Positions 36,270 through 42,000 of a stretch of 64,000 bases of DNA are shown here, in pieces. Where the stretch lies: assembly GCF_000003815.2 (NCBI RefSeq), contig NC_049993.1, positions 9,853,050 to 9,917,049 on the forward strand. Reading direction: 5' to 3'. The position numbers were made by a program, and so were the translations under genes. The notes beneath the pieces are model-generated. The model ran no database searches. It had not been told where the DNA came from and saw only the letters and a program-made list of their open reading frames with translations. The stretch comes from Branchiostoma floridae (Eukaryota > Chordata > Leptocardii > Amphioxiformes > Branchiostomatidae). Within the stretch, counting starts at the first letter, position 1, and every line of letters starts with the position of its first letter.

Positions 36270-38265
36270 TACATGCGTACGTACTACACACACAGGGACA
36301 GAAACACGTGACAATTACACACACCATCGGGGACAGCCACAGATTCAGTGTTACAGCAAGATCCCCTTCTCAAAGTTTTAAGGTTGTATGTGATTCAAGT
36401 AGAATTTGAAATCAGACTTCACCCCCATACGACTTTTTGACCCTTCCAGTGCCTCAGGCAAAATAACAACTCAGAGCATGTACAAAGTGTATGTAAGTAC
36501 TACATTATGTATAACATGAATGTCAGAAATGCTCATAAACACAACACATGCATAAATGACACAAACTTTCTTTCTAGTAACACACACACTCTCACACACA
36601 CAGACAAGCCAAAACCAACACTGATGTCTTCCCTCCTTTGGGGTGTAAATAAGAAGGCCATCATTTGTTCTTTGAAAAGATAGTACATGTATCTGAAACA
36701 ACTTGAACACTTTGTTCAACTGTGAACTTCATTGTTTTAAAGACATATTCTGTTTTGACTGGGCTTGCATCGGCCCAAAATACTAGCAGTATGATTGTTA
36801 CTGTTGTATATATTTTCTTCAAACACTTTGAGACAGAATAGATCAACAAGTTTTGCGTTCCTACAGGAGCGACTGGAGACCATGTTTGAGGAGTTGGAGG
36901 GAGGGGAGACACAGACCCTCCCCCTGAAGGTGTTAGTGGAACATCCCATCATGCAGGACTGTCTGCACATGACCCTGAGATACAAGCAGCCGGTGAGTAA
37001 CCATGGTGATGACCTCTGTAGAATATTATGGTTACTTGATTTACAGTTACTGTCATTATGGGCTAATAAAAAGAAACCATAAGGAAAATAAATACTGTTT
37101 TGAAAAAGATGGCTGTCTTTAACCTCCCCAAGCTAAGTCAGGTACCTATTTACACATGGGTGAAATGAAAAAAAGCATGTTACATGTAAGTAGCATGCAT
37201 AGTCCAGAGGTTAAAGGGGCATTCCACTCCACACGGGAGTGTTATTTTCCGAAAGATATTAATTCTTGGAAGTGATAACTGCATACTACTTCACATTATA
37301 CGATAAAGTACCCAGTTGCTCCACATGCCTCAAAAGCATTCAGTCTTCTACTAAACTCCCCAAGCACCCTCTAATTGAGTTAATCCTATGGCTGAATACA
37401 ATGCAAAACTTTTAGATAAGGTTACAAAACTAATTTCAGGTTCGCTAAGAAATCTCGTCTTGTTCTTGTATTCTTTGCTATTTTATGAGCAATTTGCCTT
37501 CTCGGTGTGCTTAGCGTACCTCATTTATTCCAAAAATATGTATGATAAACAGAGTGTCTATGCGTATAGGGAATGCATGGGTAGGGTCTGCATGGGTTTA
37601 GTGAGTGTCATTATTGTACACATCACGTAATTCATCCCAAGGTGAATTCCACAAAATTCGGCTGATTATGTATTCATTGACACATTATCTATTGGAAAAC
37701 AAGACTCCCTTCTGGAGTGGAATGCCCCTTTAATGGGGCCTTGCCTCTGGAACTAGAAGCCGTGAGTTTGATTCTTGGAAAGAATTGCAGTCTGCTTGTC
37801 GAAAAGAGCTAGGGGAATTTCCACAGTACAATGAACCTGTGAATACTGTACATAGTGTAGGGATGGGGAACAACAGACGTTAAACCAGATAGTGAGTGAG
37901 TGTCTGTTGTCTCTGTCATGACCAGTGGAAGAAGACTAGCTCTATAGTGAGCTAAAACTGGATTAAAATCACTTTCCTTTACCAGTTAGTGCCTTTCCCA
38001 AGGACACAACAACCAGCCAGGAATACCAGGAGTCAAACCTTTGACTCTCCATCTTGTGTCTGCTGGCCTTGCCATGACCACTTGCCCTGATCAGCGCCAC
38101 ACTTACAAAGTTCTTCAATATTTATCTTCTGTTCATTTTCATCCTGTTCTATCTGTAAGTTTACTGAAGTGTGTCGTATGCTGTATTTTACAGGATCTGA
38201 AAGCAATCTTCGCCATGAGCACTGCGGACATAGAGACCAGCAGTATGAGGACCTCTGCTGACTGA
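2604..38265 (+). CDS. SPEF2: SPEF2 (sperm flagellar protein 2, KPL2), 48 coding exons
   Basis: SPEF2 is an axonemal protein of the central-pair C1b region and of IFT/manchette traffic in sperm; its loss shortens or immobilises flagella. The start MTEILCRWLNDEVKLSKP matches the family N-terminus directly. Order: CH-like domain (about 1-105), coiled coil (about 140-480), adenylate-kinase-like domain with P-loop at about 591-598 and GWVLDGFP at 790-797, low-complexity Pro/Lys/Glu linkers, and the conserved C-terminal half ending SSMRTSAD-stop. Exons, part 1: 2604-2661, 3344-3446, 4113-4235, 5167-5296, 5964-6181, 6935-7028, 7576-7725, 8377-8508, 8931-9049, 9462-9531, 9874-9894 (optional), 11019-11206, 11901-11973, 12685-12711 (optional), 13476-13571, 14315-14428. 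The rest are listed in the two segment entries below. All phases agree and total about 1946 residues; the human protein is about 1820. Confidence 0.95.
3872..4045. mobile_element. TTCGCGG-type MITE, degenerate copy
   Basis: It starts TACTGTAAAATAATGCATTTA and ends TTCTGCATTTACAGTA, matching the termini of better copies at 14815, 25289, 31728, 39463, 52850 and 58502, and contains TTCGCGGTAG. It lies in SPEF2 intron 2, just upstream of exon 3. More diverged than its relatives. Confidence 0.6.
4456..4488 (+). repeat. Partial copy of the SPEF2 exon 3 tail
   Basis: The last ~33 bases of exon 3 (4203-4235) recur here with two or three substitutions. The donor is destroyed (AAG followed by TT instead of GT), so it should not be spliced. 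One of several exon-edge duplications in this gene. Confidence 0.75.
5690..5930. other. SPEF2 intron 4, unassigned repeat-like sequence
   Basis: The segment between GACGCCAAATGTTGAGAACC and TGGTTCTCAGTGGG is non-coding, with an ACTTTATTGTTACTCCCAGG stretch that looks like a retroelement end. I could not find a second copy in the window and make no family call. Confidence 0.25.
6196..6684 (+). repeat. Three partial tandem copies of the SPEF2 exon 5 tail
   Basis: The exon 5 end (about 6121-6181, GCGGCAGAAACAGACGG to AAGCTCAG) recurs at 6311-6360, 6444-6503 and 6632-6684. The intervening intron sequence is also repeated (about 6196-6312 against 6520-6632), so the event was tandem duplication of an exon-intron junction. 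Copies 1 and 3 keep a GT donor, copy 2 has GC. None has an obvious acceptor, and copies 1 and 3 have TGA in the exon 5 register. Confidence 0.85.
7068..7294. mobile_element. GCTAGTTCACC-type MITE, copy in SPEF2 intron 6
   Basis: The ends are TAATGCTAGTTCACCTTTAT and the inverted GATGAACTAGCAT, with a second inner pair around GGTATCAAGTTGATG and TTGACTTGATATTCC. Related copies lie at 12848-13068, 13111-13329, 42030-42260, 48528-48765 and 51276-51504. Length about 220-240 bp, no coding capacity. Confidence 0.7.
8021..8285. repeat. Foldback repeat with GGTTGCC motifs
   Basis: TTCAAAATAC and AAGCTAGGTTGCCCAGTGGG on the left are partly mirrored by GGGCAACCTGG on the right. A relative in another intron (about 31160-31445) ends CCTGGGCAACCTAGCTG then TATTTTGAGC. 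Probably a diverged MITE. Confidence 0.4.
9874..9894 (+). other. SPEF2: Candidate 21-nt SPEF2 microexon
   Basis: CAG then TGGTTACTTGAACAGAAAAGG then GTAAGG encodes WLLEQKR in frame between exons 10 and 12. The human protein aligns without a gap if these seven residues are left out, so the exon may be alternative, lineage-specific or chance. Confidence 0.5.
10679..10741 (+). repeat. Copy of the SPEF2 exon 12 acceptor region
   Basis: GAGCTGATTTTA, a polypyrimidine tract, TTTAG and GAACTTGCCCAGCTTG duplicate the intron-exon junction of exon 12 (10988-11034). The copy is intact as an acceptor, but its coding part decays after about 16 bases and has no donor. Confidence 0.7.
11353..11645 (+). repeat. 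Two copies of the SPEF2 exon 12 tail
   Basis: ATGCCACCAAG and GGGGAGTACAGGGAGCTAAC recur at 11353-11398, with the GTGAGC donor kept, and a shorter CAGGGAGCTAACAG recurs at about 11626-11640. Flanking intron sequence is repeated as well. This exon therefore has decayed copies on both sides. Confidence 0.75.
12685..12711 (+). other. SPEF2: Candidate 27-nt SPEF2 microexon
   Basis: Between a good polypyrimidine-CAG and GTAAAC lie nine codons, HMAQDSPIR, in phase 0 at both ends. This falls in a linker of variable length in the family, so inclusion is plausible but unproven. Confidence 0.5.
12848..13329. mobile_element. Two adjacent GCTAGTTCACC-type MITEs
   Basis: One copy spans about 12848-13068 and a second 13111-13329, both with inverted TAACGCTAGTTCACC-like ends and the inner GTATTTAGGGGTATCAAGTT motif. 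They lie in the same orientation class 43 bp apart in SPEF2 intron 14. Confidence 0.7.
13813..14028. mobile_element. MITE with long near-perfect inverted repeats
   Basis: ACATTCTCATAATTCCACC onward is mirrored by GGTGGAATTATGAGAATGT, and about 45 bp of each arm match almost perfectly, including GGTGTCATTATACCGCCACC. A further inner pair around AGGCCTTCTCAAGAT matches ATCTTGGGAAGACCT. No coding capacity; lies in SPEF2 intron 15. Confidence 0.7.
14099..14280. mobile_element. TACAGTCAAACCTGT-type MITE
   Basis: It opens TACAGTCAAACCTGTCTAT and closes ACAGGTTTGACTGTA, with repeated GGTGGCC and TATAGA blocks inside. Partial relatives occur at about 28368-28412 and 50343-50463. Confidence 0.7.
14531..14628. 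repeat. 98-bp hairpin element
   Basis: AAATTATCATATCAACTTTT is mirrored by AAAAGTTGATATGATAATTT, with an inner GGGCATT/AATGCC pair and a short loop. Near-perfect foldback in SPEF2 intron 16; probably a very small MITE. Confidence 0.6.
14815..14999. mobile_element. TTCGCGG-type MITE in SPEF2 intron 16
   Basis: It starts TACTGTAAATGCAGAAATGT and ends TTAAATGCATTTACTGTA, and carries repeated TTCGCGG/CCGCGAA blocks that can pair with each other. CpG-rich against an AT-rich intron. Confidence 0.75.
15361..15445. mobile_element. Half of a GCTAGTTCACC-type MITE
   Basis: AATGCTAGTTCACCC and GGTTATTTAGGGATGTCAAG match the left half of the family, without the right end. Just left of it is GCCCTGTCCTTGGTGCTGAA, the motif that forms the minisatellites at 18.6 and 33.3 kb. 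Confidence 0.5.
17450..17513. mobile_element. Short MITE, internally deleted
   Basis: TAGAAGCCAGTTAATTGCAC is mirrored by TTAAGCGGCTTCTACTGTA in only about 64 bp. A longer relative with the same ends is at 40199-40365, so this looks like an internal deletion derivative. Confidence 0.6.
18500..18920. repeat. Minisatellite of about 42-bp units (array 1)
   Basis: The unit CATTCAGCACCAGGGACAGG, then CACCAGTCTTGTTGGTGTGT, is repeated about seven times with variants. Unit lengths near a multiple of three and absence of stops leave several frames open on both strands, so long open frames here are not genes. The same motif forms array 2 at 33303-33567. It sits in SPEF2 intron 22, ending about 80 bp before exon 23. 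Confidence 0.8.
20789..20840. repeat. (AAAC)n microsatellite
   Basis: About thirteen AAAC units follow AGGCGTTTGAAAAT. The sequence after it (to about 21000) reads like a dispersed repeat, so the tract may be the tail of a retroelement. Open frames through it are repeat artefacts. Confidence 0.85.
21736..21985 (+). repeat. Two decayed upstream copies of SPEF2 exon 27
   Basis: Copies start at 21736 and 21893, each after CTCAG, and repeat the exon head CTGCAGAATAAGGACAAACC or CTCCAGAACAAAGACAAACC. With the true exon at 22056 they form a ladder of about 160-bp units, including the intron stretch TAAATGTTTAACCATACTGG. Copy 1 reaches a TAA; copy 2 has lost a base. Only the third unit continues into full coding sequence with a donor. 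Confidence 0.85.
22908..22938 (+). repeat. Copy of the SPEF2 exon 29 head
   Basis: AGGAAAACACCAGTCTCTGA continues to CCAGAACCAG and matches the first ~30 bases of exon 29 at 23073 onward. It decays afterwards and no donor is present. Confidence 0.65.
23560..24150 (-). mobile_element. tRNA-derived SINE inside MITE-like sequence
   Basis: On the minus strand the head near 24118 reads GGGACCGCGTAGCGCAGTGG (A box) and GGTTGCGGGTTCCAATCC (B box), as in tRNA-derived SINEs. The body runs left to about 23870. On both sides are pieces of the GCTAGTTCACC-type MITE (GGTATTTATGG and CTATTTAGGGATATTAAG). A related SINE with the same flank is at 26980-27151. Confidence 0.65.
24247..24576 (+). other. SPEF2: First copy of the duplicated SPEF2 exon 30 region
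   Basis: About 330 bp with the whole of exon 30 (24441-24568) and its splice sites, repeated after the gap at 24900-25230. The exons differ only at silent sites (GCA/GCC, GCG/GCA alanine). Since 128 nt is not a multiple of three, both cannot be spliced in series without breaking the frame. Likely two haplotypes placed side by side by the assembler. Confidence 0.75.
24800..24899. other. Assembly gap of 100 N
   Basis: Exactly 100 N, the usual placeholder for unknown length, between the two copies of the exon 30 region. The real sequence between exons 29 and 31 is uncertain. Confidence 0.99.
25289..25518. mobile_element. TTCGCGG-type MITE in SPEF2 intron 30
   Basis: It starts TACTGTAAATGCAGAAACTT and ends TTAAATGCATTTACAGTA, with internal ACCGCGAA/TTTGCGG blocks. 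Full length. Confidence 0.75.
25881..26104 (+). repeat. Two decayed upstream copies of SPEF2 exon 31
   Basis: Units start at 25881 and 26018, each after TAG, and the true exon starts at 26151, a ladder of about 135 bp. Copy 1 has an inserted GGA that shifts the frame; both run into GAGTTAAAATGTAC instead of the second half of the exon. The repeated unit includes the intron CAAATATTTCCTGTGT. Confidence 0.85.
26980..27185 (-). mobile_element. tRNA-derived SINE, second copy
   Basis: The minus strand reads GGGACCGCGTAGTGCAGTGG and GGTTGCGGGTTCAAATCC, the A and B boxes of a tRNA-like head, then the same body as at 23870-24118. It is followed by the same CTATTTAGGGATAT flank. It lies just upstream of SPEF2 exon 32. 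Confidence 0.65.
28035..28470. other. GC-rich intron segment, SPEF2 intron 33
   Basis: From about 28080 to 28360 the sequence is much richer in G and C than the other introns and is open in several frames on both strands. No domain is recognisable in any of them. It ends in a fragment of the TACAGTCAAACC-type MITE (28368-28412). It may be part of a retroelement; no second copy is seen. Confidence 0.35.
29336..29428. repeat. Short tandem repeat, TACGTAGATACATGTGTAT
   Basis: Four units of about 20-27 bp based on TACGTAGATACATGTGTAT, the last slightly changed. It ends about 30 bp before SPEF2 exon 35. Confidence 0.8.
30353..30680 (-). mobile_element. Probable LINE 3' end, antisense
   Basis: On the minus strand the segment ends in AAAATAAACTCAACTCAAC, a typical tail of non-LTR elements. 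A block with AGGGCTGCCCTACTAGCC recurs as AGGGCTGCCCAACTAGCC at about 46305. A CATAG microsatellite lies at 30485-30505. No coding part is left. Confidence 0.4.
31728..31939. mobile_element. TTCGCGG-type MITE in SPEF2 intron 39
   Basis: TTACTGTTAATGCATTTAAG opens the element and TTTCTGCATTTACAGTA closes it. It begins only about 40 bp after the exon 39 donor. Confidence 0.75.
32700..32893 (+). mobile_element. LINE-like remnant, zinc-knuckle end and tail
   Basis: The frame from about 32710 reads RLERGMYKKLPVDQRTCKYC, then EDELHFICQCSQC, a CxxC...HxxxxC pattern usual at the C-terminus of non-LTR retrotransposon ORF2. It ends in GCAATAAAGTTATTATCATT, an ATT-repeat tail. It lies directly after the donor of SPEF2 exon 40. 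Confidence 0.6.
33303..33567. repeat. Minisatellite of about 42-bp units (array 2)
   Basis: About six units of CATTCAGCACCAGGGACAGG plus CACCAGTATTGTTGGTGTGT-like sequence, the same motif as array 1. Open frames such as STRDRDTSIVG repeats are translations of the unit, not a gene. It ends about 85 bp before SPEF2 exon 42. Confidence 0.8.
34725..34815. repeat. Foldback of the CTTGAGTAACT repeat
   Basis: AGCAACTGAATATGATTTTGG is mirrored by CCAAAATCATATCCAGTTAA within 90 bp. It belongs to the dispersed family also seen at 1777-1945. Confidence 0.5.
35567..35669 (+). other. tRNA-like sequence with Pol III boxes and T-run
   Basis: GTGGCCGAGCGGTC matches an A box of class II (Leu/Ser) tRNAs and GGTTCGAACCC a B box, followed after about 12 bases by TTTTTTTT, a Pol III terminator. 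The acceptor stem (GTTAGCG against TTGTAAA) does not pair properly and no clean anticodon arm is seen. Better read as a tRNA pseudogene or SINE head than as a working tRNA. Confidence 0.45.
36202..36265. repeat. (CA)n microsatellite
   Basis: About thirty-two uninterrupted CA units, 37 bp after SPEF2 exon 46. Open frames of His-Thr or Cys-Val repeats are artefacts. Confidence 0.95.
36323..36376 (+). repeat. Copy of the SPEF2 exon 46 tail
   Basis: CACCATCGGGGACAGCCACA, TTCAGTGT and CCCCTTCTCAA repeat the end of exon 46 (36106-36164) with a deletion and no donor. The CA tract lies between the exon and the copy. Confidence 0.75.
37190..37900 (+). mobile_element. tRNA-derived SINE split by a MITE
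   Basis: The flanks of the 37215-37729 element join to read TAGTCCAGAGG, then TTAATGGGGCC, with GAGTTTGATTC further on, i.e. an A box and a B box of a tRNA-like head. A SINE body follows to about 37900. The insertion interrupts the head. Confidence 0.5.
37215..37729. mobile_element. TTAA-flanked MITE (piggyBac-like), second family
   Basis: The ends AGGGGCATTCCACTCC and GGAGTGGAATGCCCCT are perfect inverses and the match extends to about 25 bp with two mismatches. TTAA flanks both sides (37211-37214 and 37730-37733). A 515-bp element with no transposase; different from the family at 1266 and 42318. Confidence 0.8.
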
Positions 38266-38943
38266 GAATGGCACTGCAGGAACTCAGAAGCTAGGCTTAA
38301 CCAAACCTTGAGTTATACAAACTGAAGTACATATTGAATTCTCCTTGTCTTTCAGACAATATCATTATGGATGTGAAGTTTTTCTTGATGTAGAAATAAT
38401 TTCCGTGCTATTTTTGATTCAGATGTCACTTTAATTCTAAAAAAAAAGAGCTGTTTAGTAGTACATTTTGTCCTTGTACAGATGACAGAAAGTGCCTTAA
38501 ACATGCACCACAGAATTCTGCTTTCCACACATCGGTGTTCATTTTGTGCTGAAGGTGTGGGTTTAAGTAATCCATGTAAACTGCCAAACGAAGATATACA
38601 TAAAAGTACATTTTGCTGAACTATTGTGCGTGTATATACACCCTATGTATGAAAATGTAACTCTATTGAATAGTACTTTATACAAAATGTGGGTTGAAGT
38701 GAAAACAAATTGCCTAAATTCCTGCCTGATCACTGTACCTTTTAAGTTTTATGCTCCTACCTATTATTTGAAGCGGGAGTGGAGGTAGAATGAAGCAGGT
38801 ATAATTTTCATGGCTGGACAATAGGCAAGAAAACAAGGAGATTTTTACAGTAGAGTTTAAATGTAGCCTGTTTGACACAGTCATGTAAAGGTTTCAATGA
38901 AATACACTGTTGGAGTTTGTCACACATTGAAGTATTCTGTGTC

Positions 38944-38949
38944 TTTATT
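38944..38949 (-). terminator. EBNA1BP2 polyadenylation signal
   Basis: TTTATT on the plus strand gives AATAAA on the minus strand, about 120 bases after the EBNA1BP2 stop codon, the expected place for a short 3' UTR. Confidence 0.5.
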
Positions 38950-39069
38950 CTGCAGTTAGTGTCCATGACAGTCATAGTTTTACTTACCATAGAAGGAGTA
39001 GTAACATGTAAAATGATGATATTTGTGTCCCCCTTAAAATGTACAGAAACCCTTAAAACGTTTGTTTTA

Positions 39070-42000
39070 TCATCTTCTCTTCCCTCCCTTCATTTTCTGT
39101 CTCCTGTTCTTGCCTGGTCGTGGCTGTTTACCCCTCTGGCCCTGAAACAAACAAAGAAAACAAAAAATGAACAAAATCATTAGACAATTGAGCTTAACAA
39201 ATGAATAATTGGAAAAAAACATTCCATTCATTTTTACATCCATTGGTTAACCCTACTCTGGAGCAACCACCTGTCCTCAATATCTGTTATTCCTGTCTCT
39301 TCACTAGTTGCTGAATCCAGGTTTGGCTATGGTTTACGATTCTTCTTGTATATACAGTAGAACAGGAAATTGTTTTAAAAGAATATAAGTTTTTACAATA
39401 CATGAAAGCTCTGGAAGCTCTGACCCCAAGAGGAAAGGCGTGTAAATGACATGAAAAGAAGATACTGTAAAATTTAATACAGAAATGTTCGCGGTGGATT
39501 AATGTTCGCGGTTTTCGCAGCGGCCGCTTCAACGCGAATTTAAAACCACCGCGAACATTTTTCCATAACAGTAAGAGACTACAGTGCATGGTGCTACCGC
39601 GAAATTAAAACCACCGCGAAAAGTCAATTTTCCCGCTACCGCGAAATTAAATCCCCGCGAACTTAAATGCATTTACAGTACTCTTTAGAAAATTTGAAAG
39701 TGTGAAAGGTCTATCCTTACCTTCTTCCCAGGGGGTCCCCTGCCTTTCTTTCCTGCCTTGAAGCCAGACATGTCGGCTGAACTTTCACCCGTGTTCCACT
39801 TACTCCGCTTCTTCTGCCCACCGAATCCAAACTTCTTCTGTTTGTAGGAGTTTCTGTTGGGACTGGAGCAACAACATGGCAAAAATACAGTCAATTAAAA
39901 AGCTTTGTTTTGCCTGATCTTTTGGAGTTCAGCAATCTGACCTGAGCGACATCCAGCAACGTCCAACCCTCGCAAGACGGGGAACAACGGACGCTAAACT
40001 GGATAGAGGGAGAGAAAGTTTCCCAGTTTCCCAGGTCACTACAAACACTTAATATGCAATTTAGATTGTACATGGACTAGTGCATCAAGTGCAGGCAGAC
40101 ATAAAAAATACTTAAAAATTTCATGCCCTTGTTGGTTGGTTTGAGCCTTTCTTTATTCATGGAAAGCAATTATTCATGGAAAGCAAATCGGCTACTACAG
40201 TTACTGTTGAAGCCAGTTAATTGCACAACGCATAATCGCACAGTTCTGTTAATTCCAAGAAATGCCCAAATCCCATGGTGGTGCGGTCCAGCTGAATAAC
40301 TTCCCTTTGTTGCACCATTCGGATAATTGCAAATGGGATGTGCAATTAAGCGGCTTCTACTGTATAACAAAGATGCAGGTACTTGACATGTTAAAGTTCT
40401 CGCTCACCCTCCCTTCTTTCCCATTGGCTGCCCCTTCCTTGGTGGTCCCTCGTCATCTAGAAAGTCCAAGTTGTCAATCTTTCCTGAAACAAAGAGATGC
40501 AACATTCTTACAAGCAGTTCATACATGACCTGATATAAGCCAATCTACAGGTATGACTGGTAATCATTACGCAGTATTGGAGTGGTGTCCTTATAATATA
40601 AGCTTAGTTTTCCCCAAAGTTTTCCCAAAGTAGGACAACAAGGTATCCCTCCCCCCAAAGTACCCTCAACTACTAGTATCATCAATATTACATGACATTT
40701 TCAAGAAAGTAGAACCAGTATGCCTCCCACTGCTACCCTTACAAATAGTGAATACCTTAAGGTATTTTTGTAGTAATTCATCCAAGAGCATCATGTTTAA
40801 CTTGTATACTCGTTCTGGGATAGCCTGTATATATAGAAATGTGCATGTTTGGAGAGATGTCAAAATGACCTTGAGCACCCCCCTCCCCCGTAAGTGTTCC
40901 GTACCTTTCCTGTACTCCTTGACAGACTTGATGAGTTCCTTCTTCTCCCGCTGTCTCTTCAGTAGAACCTCCTGCTGCACCTGTTTCCCGTACTTCCTCA
41001 TCTCGCGAACCTTCCGCACCTTCTCCGCTCGCTCCAGGCCCTGCTGTTTGCTCAGTAAACGTTCTCGCACCTGCAGGGACAAGGTCAAGGTCAAGGTGAG
41101 AAGTCAGGAAGAACATCAAGTTAAATATGTCAATCAACTGTATTCTTGCGCCTGTCAAGACATGGTCAAGGGCAGATTAAAGTGAATGATGATGTTTACA
41201 TCTTCTTTGTTCACTGTTCTACGTATGATTTCTGAGTTAAAGCAAAAGTGAACAGTCTCTGATAGGCTTTGTGATAGTTGATCCTATGTCTGAGGGCATT
41301 AAACCACTGTACATCAAAAAAAAAAAATTGTTCATAAGAGTAGGGGTTTGCTCCAATGTGACCTGGCTAAATCACACATGTTTAGGACTACACATGTTTT
41401 CAGCCTTTACAAAACATGGTTGAGCAAAGGCTAGCACACCCTCCCTGCTAGAAAACAGCATGGATACCTTGCTGCTCATTTACCACTAAGGCCAAAAGAG
41501 ATCGAAGAAGAAAACAATGAAGAGCTGTCCTTACCTTCTTCATGTGGACATCAGACTTGGCCATCTCTGCAAAGTAGTCCTCAGGTCTGGTGGTCGGCAC
41601 GCCGAGCTTCTGTAGTCTGGGGAGGGCAGAGATAACTGCGGCCTGCGCCTGGCGGTAACTAACAAGGAAGAGAGAAAAACAACCACTGAAAACTCACAAG
41701 TCTTCCACTTTTCCACTATTCTCCAATGAAGGCTAAGTCAAGTTTGAGACTGATTCCTTCCCACTACAGCACTACTTGGCCAGCTGATCACTGAGGAAGC
41801 TAGAAGAAGGACGGTATAGAAAAGAGGTAAACATCTCATAGCTGGGTGTTAAGAACTTCATTAACCAATGTGTAACTATTTCTACACAAGATGTACAATA
41901 TCTATTGTACTTTCAAAAAAAGCAAAGTGTGTATGCTACTAGAAGTTGATTGACCAGCACCTTATAATCAGTTGGATTACAGGAGGACTGATTTACCTTT

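Larger units (their letters stand above)
22056..38265 (+). other. SPEF2: SPEF2 segment: C-terminal half, exons 27-48
   Basis: Exons 22056-22230, 22640-22796, 23075-23186, 25095-25222 (or its twin 24441-24568), 26151-26289, 27239-27376, 27918-28034, 28806-28963, 29459-29591, 29697-29744, 30137-30311, 30991-31096, 31491-31689, 32543-32689, 33136-33213, 33654-33704, 33879-34058, 34410-34565, 35001-35144, 35961-36164, 36867-36992, 38194-38265. Exons 27-29 and 34-37 are Lys/Arg/Glu/Pro-rich linkers. Well conserved blocks include PGSEEWEYVSEP, ELHQRVDDLKERLWDICD, EYIDWRKFLLAAAQPWP and LDYISMLMYFAV. Exon 37 ends in a short EP repeat. No canonical AATAAA was noticed after the stop. Confidence 0.92.

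Noticed and set aside
35942..36381. Open frames of alternating His-Thr or Cys-Val
   Set aside because: Run through the CA microsatellite.
40748..41185. 145-codon plus-strand frame and a 142-codon second minus frame
   Set aside because: Shadow frames of EBNA1BP2 exon 5; the EBP2 reading frame with splice sites accounts for the region.
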